Source: Effrenium voratum (lineage: Eukaryota > Sar > Dinophyceae > Suessiales > Symbiodiniaceae). From it: a stretch of 64,000 nucleotides of DNA. How positions within the stretch are numbered: the stretch's first letter is position 1; each line of letters starts with the position of its first letter. Location: the NCBI GenBank assembly GCA_963377175.1, contig CAUJNA010002179.1:321001-385000 (forward strand). The letters run 5' to 3'. Position numbers and translations under genes: made by a program. This document shows, in pieces, positions 55,255-64,000 of this stretch. The notes under the pieces are model-generated. The model was not told the DNA's origin. It worked only from the letters and a program-made list of their open reading frames with translations, and did no database searches.

Positions 55255-55368
55255 ATGAAATAGATTTTGCACCACCTGCGAAACCAGGGTTGAAGCCATT
55301 GTTTGTTTATATTTAGAGGGGGAATGATCCTTCTCGGGCTGGTGGTGCAGGATTCTGTCCATTCACAG
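55255..55368. mobile_element. Family A element A14
   Basis: TA-CCGTGGATGGATGAAATAG to GGATTCTGTCCATTCACAG-TA. Confidence 0.8.
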
Positions 55369-55844
55369 TATGTTTCCTCAAGTTGCGAATACGTCGTAGC
55401 GATAGATTCCCTGCAAAACCAACAGGGGAATGAAACAAATATTCCTAAGTGCACCTTTCTTCAGCCTTGGTGTCGCGGAAAGTGACCCCTCTTTGCTTGG
55501 TTTGTTTCAAGGAAAGCAGCAGGGAACCTATTTAGAGGGCTTGTTTACTTGGAGTGGTCTTTATTTAGAGGAAACTGAATCTGGAAGGTTCAGGTTTGTT
55601 TGATTGATTGTTTGTTTGGAGGGTCCAACAAATTTTCAGCCACTCCCTGCTCTTTTTCTGCGCCTTTCTTCGGAAGGTGTCGTCTTTCTTTTGGGTTTCT
55701 CACTGGCTGATACTCACTTCCGATCGAGATGGGCCAAACAAAAGTAAACCGAAACTGAGTTTTCGCCGAAACCCGTGGGGTTTACCGCAAAAATGGCCAC
55801 CACCCCCAAAAATTGAAAGTCCAGGAACTCGGGAGTGTGAATAT

Positions 55845-55955
55845 GATCTCAGTCGCCCAAAATGGCACCCAGAAATAGAGGTGATCACCTTTTTGGGGGC
55901 CAGGACTAAAAATGGATCAGTCAGGGAAACCAGAAGGCCGAAAGGTCGGCTTTTG
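55845..55955. repeat. Family F dispersed repeat
   Basis: CAGTCGCCCAAAATGG, CACCTTTTTGGGGGCCAGGA, GAAAGGTCGGCTTTTGGGC; colinear with 45715-45800 and 31010-31110. Confidence 0.5.
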
Positions 55956-56189
55956 GGCAAGTGAGAAATGGGGTCTTTTTAAGCTTGGACCTCCAAAATG
56001 TGTTTGTTTCCTGTTGGCGTCCCGTTCAAAAAGACAAAAAAAAAGTAGCTACTCAAATGACACACCCAAGGGCTTTAATGGCTTTGGGGGCGGGTCTTTG
56101 GTGGTGCCATGTGACATGCAGCGGTTCGTTTCCAGATTGGGGGGGCAGCGATTGACTTTGTCCCTTTGGAACCAGCCGGGCAAAGTATA

Positions 56190-56323
56190 CTAGGTCCTCC
56201 AGTAGAGAGCTTAGAATAAGGGTACCCGTTTTGTTTCTTCTTCTTTTTTTCTGCTGTAGTCTATTTTAGTAGGGGAACCCTCCCCCAGAAAAGGGGAGAG
56301 AAGGGCACTACTGGGGGACCTAG
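56190..56323. mobile_element. Family C element C5
   Basis: TATA-CTAGGTCCTCCAG...CTGGGGGACCTAG-TATAG, 134 bp. The flanks fit a CTAG duplication within TATACTAGTATA. It lies in the intron between ankyrin exons. Confidence 0.8.
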
Positions 56324-56391
56324 TATAGAAAGCAAATCAACAAAGAGGATATCATTTTATTACATCTTCCGAGCACCGGGGCAACCTACTG

Positions 56392-56516
56392 CTGTGGACG
56401 GACGCAATCCATTTCGCACCACCTAAGAAAGCCTGGAATGACGATTCCCCTGCAAATACTAACAAACAATGGTTTCCCATGGTTTCCAACAGGTGCAGAA
56501 CTTCGTCCATCCACAG
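56392..56516. mobile_element. Family A element A15
   Basis: CTGTGGACGGACGCAATCC to GAACTTCGTCCATCCACAG. Confidence 0.8.
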
Positions 56517-56956
56517 CATGATTGCAAAACTGGAAAAGAACAGAGATTGGCCTCGAAAAACTGGAAAAGCTTCATCATAAATCATCTCACCCAAGGGTCC
56601 CGTGGATCGAATTTCGCCCCCCCCCCCTTTCCCCTGGCCCCTCATATGAGAACCCCCCCCCCCGTTCCTGGCCCCTCACATGCGACCCCAACAGCGCCAG
56701 ACGGGTAAGGTGCAGCTTGGCTTGGGATCCCTGAGTCCTCCTTTTGCTAGCCCCACGAGCGGGGCTAAGGCTCGTCCTGATGAGCCATGACCCCATGCTT
56801 CCAGCTACCTCTGGTTAAGGTTCATGACCTTAAGCTATCATGTAAAAACAAAAAAACTGGAGGCAAAAAAGCCACACCCGGCTGAACCTCCGTGCTTTTT
56901 CGGCAACGCGGGATGCTCCTGGCTCCCGATTTGTTTTGTTCGAACGAGGCCCAAAC

Positions 56957-57055
56957 TGTCTGGAGCGTTGGGGTCCGCGTTCGTCTCGAGCAAAAGTAGC
57001 AGCTCCTCAAAGCGCTTGCGCGGACATGACCCCTGCAAGGTCCATGGGTTCATGG
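56957..57055 (-). CDS. Ankyrin-repeat exon abutting family C element C6
   Basis: It starts at the CTAG tip of C6 and ends at GACA|GTTTGG, 99 nt. It encodes MNPWTLQGSCPRKRFEELL and LLETNADPNAPD. The ELLLLLETNADPNAPDS part is the second helix and hairpin of an ankyrin repeat; the helix-1 part is atypical and longer than usual. A CAG acceptor at 57035-57037 would give a shorter exon. The one-base phase joins exon 54900-54946 to give Ser. Confidence 0.75.
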
Positions 57056-57170
57056 CTAGGTCCTCCGGTAGAGAGCTTAGAATAAGGGTAGCCCTTTTTG
57101 TGTAGTCGATTTTAGTAGGGGAACCCTCCCCAAAAGAAGTTGGTAAAAAGGGCACTACTCGGGGACTTAG
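57056..57170. mobile_element. Family C element C6
   Basis: CTAGGTCCTCCGGTAGAGAGC to CGGGGACTTAG; one tip is mutated to TTAG. On the minus strand its CCTAG end supplies the acceptor of the ankyrin exon. Confidence 0.8.
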
Positions 57171-57192
57171 ATGGCCCTAACCTCCTAACCTC

Positions 57193-57320
57193 CGGCCGGC
57201 GGTCCGTGTTCAGATCCCCTGGAAGAATGATCAGCTCGTGGGTTAAGTCTGGAGAGACCCACCTAAACCAACAAGCCAGAGACACCTAAGGAAACGGATG
57301 GGAACGAAGATGACTGGCTT
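57193..57320. mobile_element. Family D, diverged
   Basis: CGGTCCGTGTTCAGATCCCCTGG, CCACCTAAACCAACAAGCC, CTAAGGAAACGGATGGGAAC. Confidence 0.45.
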
Positions 57321-57821
57321 ACCTCGGGACCCATGGGCAGTTGGATTGGGCAGTTTCTTGTCAGTACTTGGGAGGTTGGACATGGGGAAAAGCAGGCAAG
57401 TTGGGGTCCTGGAACATAGTAGAGGGTCAAGAGTTGAACTCTCATTGTGCATATTGCCCATGGCTGTCCAAACCCTGGCTTCCCTCCCTTCCCCTTATCA
57501 ACATCACGCGGGAAGCACCTGGGGACCCTTGGCAAGGGTTGCCGTTTGAGCGACTTGGGTACAAGTCACATGTCACACGGCGGGGTTTCAATGGACACCG
57601 CAGACCAACTCCGCTCAGAAAGATCTAAAAAAGAAACCAAGGATGCCTAGGCAATCAATCGCTAAATGTCTAGGGAGCAAACAGACCCCCGCAAAGCAAC
57701 ACCCTGGCCTGGACTTCTTTGGCCTTGTTTGGCCTTGCCCCCGTTGCCAAACCAAAACCCTCGGGCTTGGTGTTCAGCAACCAGCCCCAACTCAGGCAAA
57801 GATCATGGTTCTCTAAAAGCG

Positions 57822-57935
57822 TGGTTGCTGTTGACCCCCCTGCAAAAAGTCTAACTTTTTTTGGGGGGGGTTAGCGGAAAACAACATTATTTCAACCAAA
57901 AAGTTAAAAGTCTAAAGATCCGTTGCCCAATAGCA
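57822..57935. mobile_element. Family D, GTTGACCCC subgroup
   Basis: GTTGCTGTTGACCCCCCTGC, GGGGTTAGCGGAAAAC, CTAAAGATCCGTTGCCC. A B-box-like GCGAATCGAATCCTCC follows near 57,992. Confidence 0.6.
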
Positions 57936-58675
57936 GTCGGGAAAGGGACATGTGACATGTTGGAAAGCTATTGGTGCCCGGTCCGCAAAGCAGCGAATCG
58001 AATCCTCCTCGGGCAGGTGTCCCTTTCACGCAGGCCTTGGAAAAACCCTGTCAAAGCCTCAAAAATTGCAGAACTTGAGGGGATGGCTTCACGTCCATTC
58101 TTTTCAGCCGTCATTCTTTCCAACAAGCGGATCCGATTTCCCTGGGATTCAAAGGAGGTTTTCTAGAAAGAAGGATGCCTGGAAAGAATGGCGGAAGTAC
58201 TCCTAGACAATTGAGAACTTGAGGGGATGGCTTCATGTAATTATGACAACGAAATCCTGGCACAAACATGGTGAACCAACACCCATATGCAAAGAAGTCC
58301 CAAGGCGGCCGGCCGCACCTATCTACGGTTGGGACTATCCCTCGCCAACCTTCATCTGCCCGAGTTCTGATTGTGGCTATTGTGGCTCATGTTGCCAGCC
58401 CACACAAGCAAGCACGCCTTTCTCCTCTGGTCTGTGAGCTTGCTCTAAGACTGGGTAAGATCATGCAAACTGTTCCTTTCAGATTTCGCTCCTTTCGCTC
58501 CCAGGACACGGAGAAAAAAAGTCTGCATGTGTTGCCATGCGATCAAGAAACGAAGGACTGTGCAAACGAAATCGCTCCCATTCTCCACTCGTTTCCCCGC
58601 GCATCCCACTCCGTAGGGCTTCTCTTGGGCAGCTCCCTACCCCAAAAGCTCGCCTTAAGCCAGACTAGGAGTGTC

Positions 58676-58797
58676 CAGGTCCTCCAGTCAAAAGGTTTGG
58701 GTTTTGGGTACCGTCCTTTTTTCCTTTTGTCGATTTTAGTAGGGCAACTCCCCCCCCAAAAAAAACAAAGGTCAAGGGGCACTACTGGGGGACCTAG
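58676..58797. mobile_element. Family C element C7
   Basis: CAGGTCCTCCAGTC...CTGGGGGACCTAG. The left tip is CCAG, so a GT-AG intron remains possible on the plus strand but its minus-strand acceptor AG is lost. Plus-strand frames are open on both sides (633 nt before) and join in phase. Confidence 0.75.
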
Positions 58798-58950
58798 TTG
58801 TCAGCTAAAGTGCCAGGTGCAACATCCCCGGACTTCAGTGGCTTGGCCAGAAAAAGTCTCTTCCAACAAAAAGTGTCCGGTCCAGGAGCTCAGGGACTGA
58901 GTCCCCTCCCCGTTTTGGAGGGCGGGACCTTCAGCCGGGGACCCGCCGAC

Positions 58951-59073
58951 CCCTCCACTCGACCGAAGCGAAGCCAGGGGCTCCTGGAGGTTTCCTGCCG
59001 CAGCGGCCAGCAAAAACCTGGCGTGGGTCCTTGCAGGGCTTGCGGCCGGCTCCCCTTCCTCCAGTTTCGTTTT
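58951..59073 (-). CDS. Candidate first ankyrin exon abutting family C element C8
   Basis: It starts at the CCAG tip of C8; 41 codons in phase 0 end at GGAGGG|GTCGGC. It encodes KTKLEEGEPAASPARTHA, then RFLLAAAAGNLQEPLASLRS, which resembles the LLxAAxxGNLxxVxxLL start of ankyrin arrays. The plus strand is open too (C7/C8 joins), so strand choice rests on the ankyrin-like pattern and its position upstream of the other exons. Confidence 0.5.
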
Positions 59074-59174
59074 CTGGGTCCTCCAGTAGAGAGAGTACCC
59101 TCTTTTCTGTAGTCTATTTTGGTAGGGGGACCCTCCCCCAAAAAAGGGTAAAAGGGCACTACTGGGGGACCTAG
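59074..59174. mobile_element. Family C element C8
   Basis: CTGGGTCCTCCAGTAGAGAG...CTGGGGGACCTAG; the left tip is changed to CTGG, which still reads CCAG on the minus strand, keeping an acceptor. Confidence 0.8.
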
Positions 59175-59577
59175 TGTTTGTTTGCCCCCTGAAGAAAGTG
59201 GCACGTCCAGCAGCCATAGAATCCATTCCGACCAAACACACAATATAGGGATCTGGTATTTAGGAGAAATCCCACAAAACCTTCTGAAATGCACATGGAA
59301 GTCTGGAGGTTTGTTCGAAATGGGGGATCCCCGATGCTAAAGGAAAGCACATGCGGTACTTGCGCAAGGCGCAAATGGAAGCTTCCAGACAAAGGGGTGT
59401 CCTGCTCAGCCAAAGAATCGAGGAGAACCTTGACAGGGACTTGAAAAGGTGTCTTTTTGTTGAGGTTCACTACGCCCCTGCTTTGGCTAAAGGAAAACCA
59501 AAAGGAAAACCCAAAGGTGCAAAAAAAACATCGATCAAACCAAAAAAAGACAATTGCAGGCCCACTGTTCTGGGGTC

Positions 59578-59679
59578 CACATCTTGAGGTGACGAGGGGG
59601 CCATGGGGTCTGCAATTTCTTTTGTTTTTGTGGGTTGTCCCCATCTTGAGGTGACAAGGGGGCCATGGGGTCTGCAATT
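59578..59679. repeat. ~60-bp tandem duplication
   Basis: CATCTTGAGGTGAC(G/A)AGG, GGGCCATGGGGTCTGCAATT twice, split by a T-rich piece. Confidence 0.8.
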
Positions 59680-60324
59680 GTGTGTGTGTGTGCGTTTTTT
59701 TTCTTCTTTAGTTTGTTCGAGGTTTTTTGCTGCTTTACCGCTGCGCCAAAACTCAGGCCCCATGACCGACCCTTCACCCGCAAAGGGGTTCTGAGGAGAT
59801 CGGCTTGGAACCACTGAAACCTTCCCCGCACCCCCCGTGGGAACAGGTACCCCAGTTTTGGACCTCAACCCCCCCCCAATGAAACAAGGGCTGGAATCCC
59901 AGAAAGAAGGTGAGAGCCTGTAAAAAGGCCAAGTTGCAAAGGACAAGGTTTCGGCCTTTGCCGGGTTGGGAACAAGCAGTCCCCCCGAAGGCTCTTGAAA
60001 CACAAAAACAAAGGGACAGATTGCTTTTTGCGGGCGGGGATGCCCCTTGATCACCAAGAGGTTGGGAAGAGGGTTCCAACTAGGTGTTCGCTTTACTATA
60101 CCATGTTGCCAAAAGGTTAAATGGCAGACAACTGGCGAGTATCACTATAGCACCAAAGTAGAAATATTCCCTTTGGTTGTTGATGGGTGGAAAAGCCCTT
60201 GTGTACCAAATACGCAAGTGAAAGAGATCACTTGCCAGGTGACAAGCCACAAGGGGAATTAGCTTTGTTGCTGCCATAATCTACCAGTGCTTCCAGTTGC
60301 CGCTATTAGTTTATCAGGAGAAGC

Positions 60325-60428
60325 GACTGCGGGAAATCCATTTCGCACCACCTAAGAAGCCCTGGAATGACGACTCCCCTGCAAATGCCAACAAACAATG
60401 GTGTCCCGTGGCTTCTTAGGTGGTGCAA
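60325..60428. mobile_element. Family A, diverged tips
   Basis: GGGAAATCCATTTCGCACCAC, CCTAAGAAGCCCTGGAATGA and GGCTTCTTAGGTGGTGC; the outer GTGGATGG is lost. Confidence 0.6.
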
Positions 60429-60938
60429 CATGCCCTGGAACTGGGTTTGCCAGCTCATCGCCCTCAAGTGGGAAAACCAAACCGTCAGACATAGGTAGAC
60501 ATTGGGAAAATGCCGCGTGGGTCTGTTTCTCAGGATCGATTTGTAGAGACAGGGGCAACCCCTGCTTCTTGGATGTTCAACCAACTTAGCAAGCATGTTA
60601 TCACCATGGTTGTGAGGGGATGACAATACAACACTGGCCGCAACTTTGTTGATCCGCGGCTTTGAGGGGTCTTTCCTGGATGCGGTAAAACGAACGCAGA
60701 GTTCGCAAACAGAAGGCAAACAAAATCTCAGTTGTCACACCCTCTAAACATTTAAAAGCACAGTACCCCAAGAAACGCCAAGATTTGCCAAATGGGCAAG
60801 CCCATTACAAAAAGGAGGTCCTGCCTACTTTGCGAGCGTGCTGTAAAGGCATCCATTCCATAGATGCCCTTATGGGCAAAAAACGAGGGCCACTAGTGCT
60901 ATATACTTCTAGCCGAACGAAGCGAACAAGCACACCTA

Positions 60939-61069
60939 CTTGGATGGACGAAGTCCTGCACCACCTAAGAAACCATGGAATGATATGTTTCTTCCGCAAA
61001 TTTACCAAGAAACTCTGAGTTCCAACACTTTGAAAGCGGGTGCGACTTCTGGATTTCGCCACCATCCAC
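60939..61069. mobile_element. Family A element A17
   Basis: CTTGGATGGACGAAGTCC to GGATTTCGCCACCATCCAC. Its GTGGATGG tip (minus strand) directly follows the candidate exon at 61070-61219. Confidence 0.75.
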
Positions 61070-61219
61070 GCCTCTCCCCCTCGCTCCAAGCAGCACCCAT
61101 GACCTCGGGTTCAGGGCGGTTTGGTTGGCGTCCTTGGCCCGCCCTTGGGCGCCCAAGGGGATATCGCCTTTGGGGAGGTCGAAAAAAATACGGAACGTGG
61201 GAAAGCCAGAAACTTGCAA
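61070..61219 (-). CDS. Candidate exon ending at a family A tip
   Basis: Fifty codons open on the minus strand: FRIFFDLPKGDIPLGAQGRA, KDANQTALNPRSWVLLGARG, then GT of the A17 element. Two other frames are also partly open, and no family is recognised. Confidence 0.3.
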
Positions 61220-61664
61220 AAAAGGTGTCTTGATGAAAGAAACTGAAGGCCAAGCTCAGGAAGCAATCCGTTCAACTTCCCCAAAGAGACTCGGGAGAAC
61301 AAAGTGCTCTTGAAGATCCGTCCGCAGATTTTGAGGCAGAGTGAGTGGAGTGAGGCAGCATCAGTTTTGAAGTGAGATTGTGGTCAGAGATGGCGGTGGG
61401 ATCAAGACCTGAGCCGCGCCACCCAATCCGCTCATTCGTCAGCACGGCTAGATGGGCAACGCGACAACGCGCACCCCCACCCCAGCACTGGCTGGGTCTT
61501 AGGTGTTGGTTCAGTCCTCTATGAATTTTGAAATGCAAGGCCCACTGCCATCTTTGCTTAGTTTTTGCCTGTGCAATGACAGTGCTTCCACACATGCTTC
61601 GATGCGTCCGCACTGTAAGCGGTGCGGGGCTCCGGCGCGAGTCTTACATGGATTCATGTGGACA

Positions 61665-61703
61665 GACAAGACGAGAGAAGACAAGACAAGGCAAGACAAG
61701 ACA
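61665..61703. repeat. (AAGAC)n microsatellite
   Basis: GACAAGACGAGAGAAGACAAGAC and similar pentamers, next to a family A right half (61709-61771). Confidence 0.8.
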
Positions 61704-62859
61704 TTTTCGTTGGGGAATCGAATCATTCCTGAACGGTGGTGCGATTTCTGGATTTCGCAACCATCCAAAGTAACTACAACTTTGCGACTTCGTCCCCCTC
61801 AAGGCTCCCTTGGTATCACAGAAAGCTTTGACTCGGCCGCCCGACGGGCCAACAAAGCAACTTGCTGCAGGCCCCCCAAAACGTCGCAACACCTTCACAT
61901 CATGAGGGGTGTGCGGCGGTGCGCCCGAAAGATCCAGTCAGGCCAAAAAGATCCCTTGAGCATCCAAGTTGTATTCCTACACCAGGGTTCGGGTGAGAAA
62001 CACCACATAGCCACTATATGGAGGGCATAGAGTACATGCTTTTCTGTTTCTTTTGGGGGGGGAGGCAGGAGCAGGAATCTCATAGCCAGAGAGCAGCCAA
62101 GAACCCTACGTCTTGGGGCATAGGCATTTAGACCTCGAACCCAGGCGGTCCATGTTTCGGATCCGCTAAAAGTCGAAAACGTCCTGGGAAACTCGCTGCC
62201 TGAGTTGATGCTTCGACAAAAGTATCCAAACTTTTGGGAAAGCCATTGAGATTTCAACTCAGGAGAAGAACAAGAAAAGAAGGGGCTTTTCCAACTTTCC
62301 CAAAGGCTACAAGTGAGTTTAAATTGGATTCCAAGGTTTGCTCCCTTTTTCCAGGTCCGAAGCCCAGGAACTCGGGCTGGGTGTTTCATGAAAACCCAAC
62401 CGCGCCAAAAAGCGCACTGCACCTGAGGAGCCGGATGGTTGCGACCTCAGAAAACCCGGGACCTGCCCTTCACCCTTGGAGGGTGAAGGGAACTGGACTC
62501 CCAGTTTCAGGATACTCATCTATGTTTGCGCTCAACAGGTGATGCTACCGCGTGAAAAAGGAAAACACACTGTGGGTTGCTCCCAGCCTCGGCACGGGAA
62601 AAACTGGAGAAGAAAAAAACCGTTTGGTTTTCGAAAAAAGGGTTCAAGACGGGGGCCTTTGGGGTCATACCCTTTCCGAGCAGCCCTTTGACCCCAGTCC
62701 GACTGGCGTTTGGGTTTTTGGGACTTTCACTCTGAGCCAGCGGCGATCGGTCCAGTTGAGCGATCGAACGCCCTGTATAACTCTGCCTGCTCCTTTGGTC
62801 CAAAATGGAACCCTCGGGCGGCGACAGGCGGAAGGCGGAATCCACCACAAACCAAACGG

Positions 62860-62893
62860 GCGTATGTGCGTGTGCGTGTGCGTGTGCGTGTGC
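62860..62893. repeat. (GTGTGC)n microsatellite
   Basis: Five GTGCGT/GTGTGC hexamers. Confidence 0.85.
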
Positions 62894-63061
62894 TTTTTGG
62901 AGACCCTCTTTACGGGAAACCAAAAGGACCACCAGTTTTTTTGCTTCTCTTGGAGGGGCGAGAAACAAATTGGACACACCCAAATGCATTTCTTGGCGTG
63001 CAAGAAAGGTGGCATAAAGGTCAATGCAACGAATATACAAACAAAATGTGGTGTTACATCT

Positions 63062-63184
63062 GGGCTGTCCTCAGAGCTCCTGCCAAAAGCTTAACTCTAG
63101 TGGGGTAAATGGACACCCAACCACGAAACCAACTAAGAAAAACTAAAAGCCTATTGATTATTGAACCGGACGGCTGGGAACCAC
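63062..63184. mobile_element. Family D element, near-complete
   Basis: GGGCTGTCCTCAGAGCTCCTG to CCGGACGGCTGGGAACCACC, the best-preserved right end of the family. Confidence 0.65.
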
Positions 63185-63189
63185 CTGAT

Positions 63190-64000
63190 ACAGGTTTCCT
63201 GCGTACTCTGCAACCGCCTGGGTCCCGAGTCATGCTCATTTTTGGGACGACGACGGGGGGGGGGGGGGGGTCACGGGGGGGTCCCCTTCAAAACCGGTCT
63301 GAAGACATAGTAAAGAAACCCTTCCTTTCAGGGTAATTGACTGGTCTGGTCAGCTAACTGTTAACTCACCTAGGGTTCAGAACGCGCGGTTCACTCCACC
63401 AGAGGTTACGAGTTATCGTACCAATTGAAGCGTGCATGTGTTCATGCAACTCGTGGTAACCCCTTGGAGGGTTGCTCAGCTAATGGCTCTGGCCAGATTT
63501 CCCGACACCCACGAGTTCAGGAGGGGGATGCATTCTTATACAACCCCCATCACATTCACGGAGTGTCTTCCATTCCTTGAGCCCCCCTGAAGAAAAGAAG
63601 AAAACAAAACATGACATGATTCCAGTGATCGATTCCCTTTGAAACCGACAGGGGAAACATGCAGCAAACGGAAGTTGTCAGCTGCAATGCCGTGGGATCA
63701 ACATGAACCCAGCAAGCCTTTCTTGGTACAACTTACATCCGCTTCTCAGTTGCCCCTTCACCCAGAAATATCAGGCGATCACCTTTCAGAACCTCTACAC
63801 AAAATCGGCCAACATGGGAAATGCAACCCGTCGGCCAAGTACACAGTTGTCCGATAATGTTGACAAGAACGGGATGCCGATCACGTGGTCAAGTTGTATC
63901 CCAGTTTGTGACTGCCCGGTCATTGGCGGTCAAGCGTGTCCTGTCTGGACGGTTTAACGGTATATAGGACCCTGTTTTGGGGTTGCCTTTCCAGTTGGGA
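63190..64000. other. No recognised gene; G16 run and a family H copy
   Basis: A poly-G run lies at about 63,254-63,270 and a family H repeat at 63,619-63,662. Nothing else is supportable. Confidence 0.4.

Noticed and set aside
56190..56323. C5 as an exon-flanking intron (flanks also join in an open frame)
   Set aside because: It lies between two ankyrin exons on the same strand, so it is probably inside a larger intron.
58268..58900. 210-codon plus-strand frame through family C element C7
   Set aside because: It crosses the element and has no recognisable domain. Its plus-strand joins through C7 and C8 are in phase, so it is noted under C7, but a frame this long is expected occasionally by chance.

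Overview
The window joins two very different DNAs. Bases 1 to about 4,700 are strongly AT-rich and gene-dense. The remaining ~59 kb has balanced base composition, few long reading frames and dense short inverted-repeat elements. The host looks eukaryotic and intron-rich. Short minus-strand exons rejoin in phase, and several seem to use GC or GA instead of GT at the 5' splice site, with AG|G acceptors. That habit, plus TTTAGGG-like repeats, suggests a dinoflagellate or relative. This is an inference, not a proof.

Left part (1-4.7 kb): the 3' part of a Polinton/adintovirus-type family B DNA polymerase gene, cut by the window edge. Two small paralogous zinc-ribbon ORFs of unknown function follow. 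Each has the same 33-bp module just before its ATG and the same 30-bp hairpin-forming module after its stop, so each is a self-contained cassette. A T-rich stretch and a ~27-bp inverted repeat then mark the junction with host DNA. I read this as an endogenous virus or Polinton-like element, although an assembly join is possible.

Right part (4.7-64 kb), all gene calls on the minus strand: a three-exon gene of unknown function at 4.7-5.6 kb; candidate Cdc37 co-chaperone exons at 10.1, 14.0 and perhaps 17.8 kb; an RPA-like OB-fold/zinc-ribbon exon at 22.1 kb; and an ankyrin-repeat gene spread over 47-59 kb in exons of 47-123 nt. Other exon candidates are weaker and are marked so. The spaces between are filled by at least ten families of short non-autonomous elements, called A to K here, plus tRNA-like SINE heads, minisatellites and microsatellites.

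Th central observation is that family C elements (about 100-135 bp, ends CTAG-GTCC...GGAC-CTAG) behave as ready-made introns (introners). At 5,033-5,153 removal of GTCC...CTAG leaves one copy of CTAG and joins two coding segments in frame. Other C copies abut exon candidates directly. Families A and G also carry GT at one end and AG at the other in both orientations, because these signals sit in the inverted repeats.
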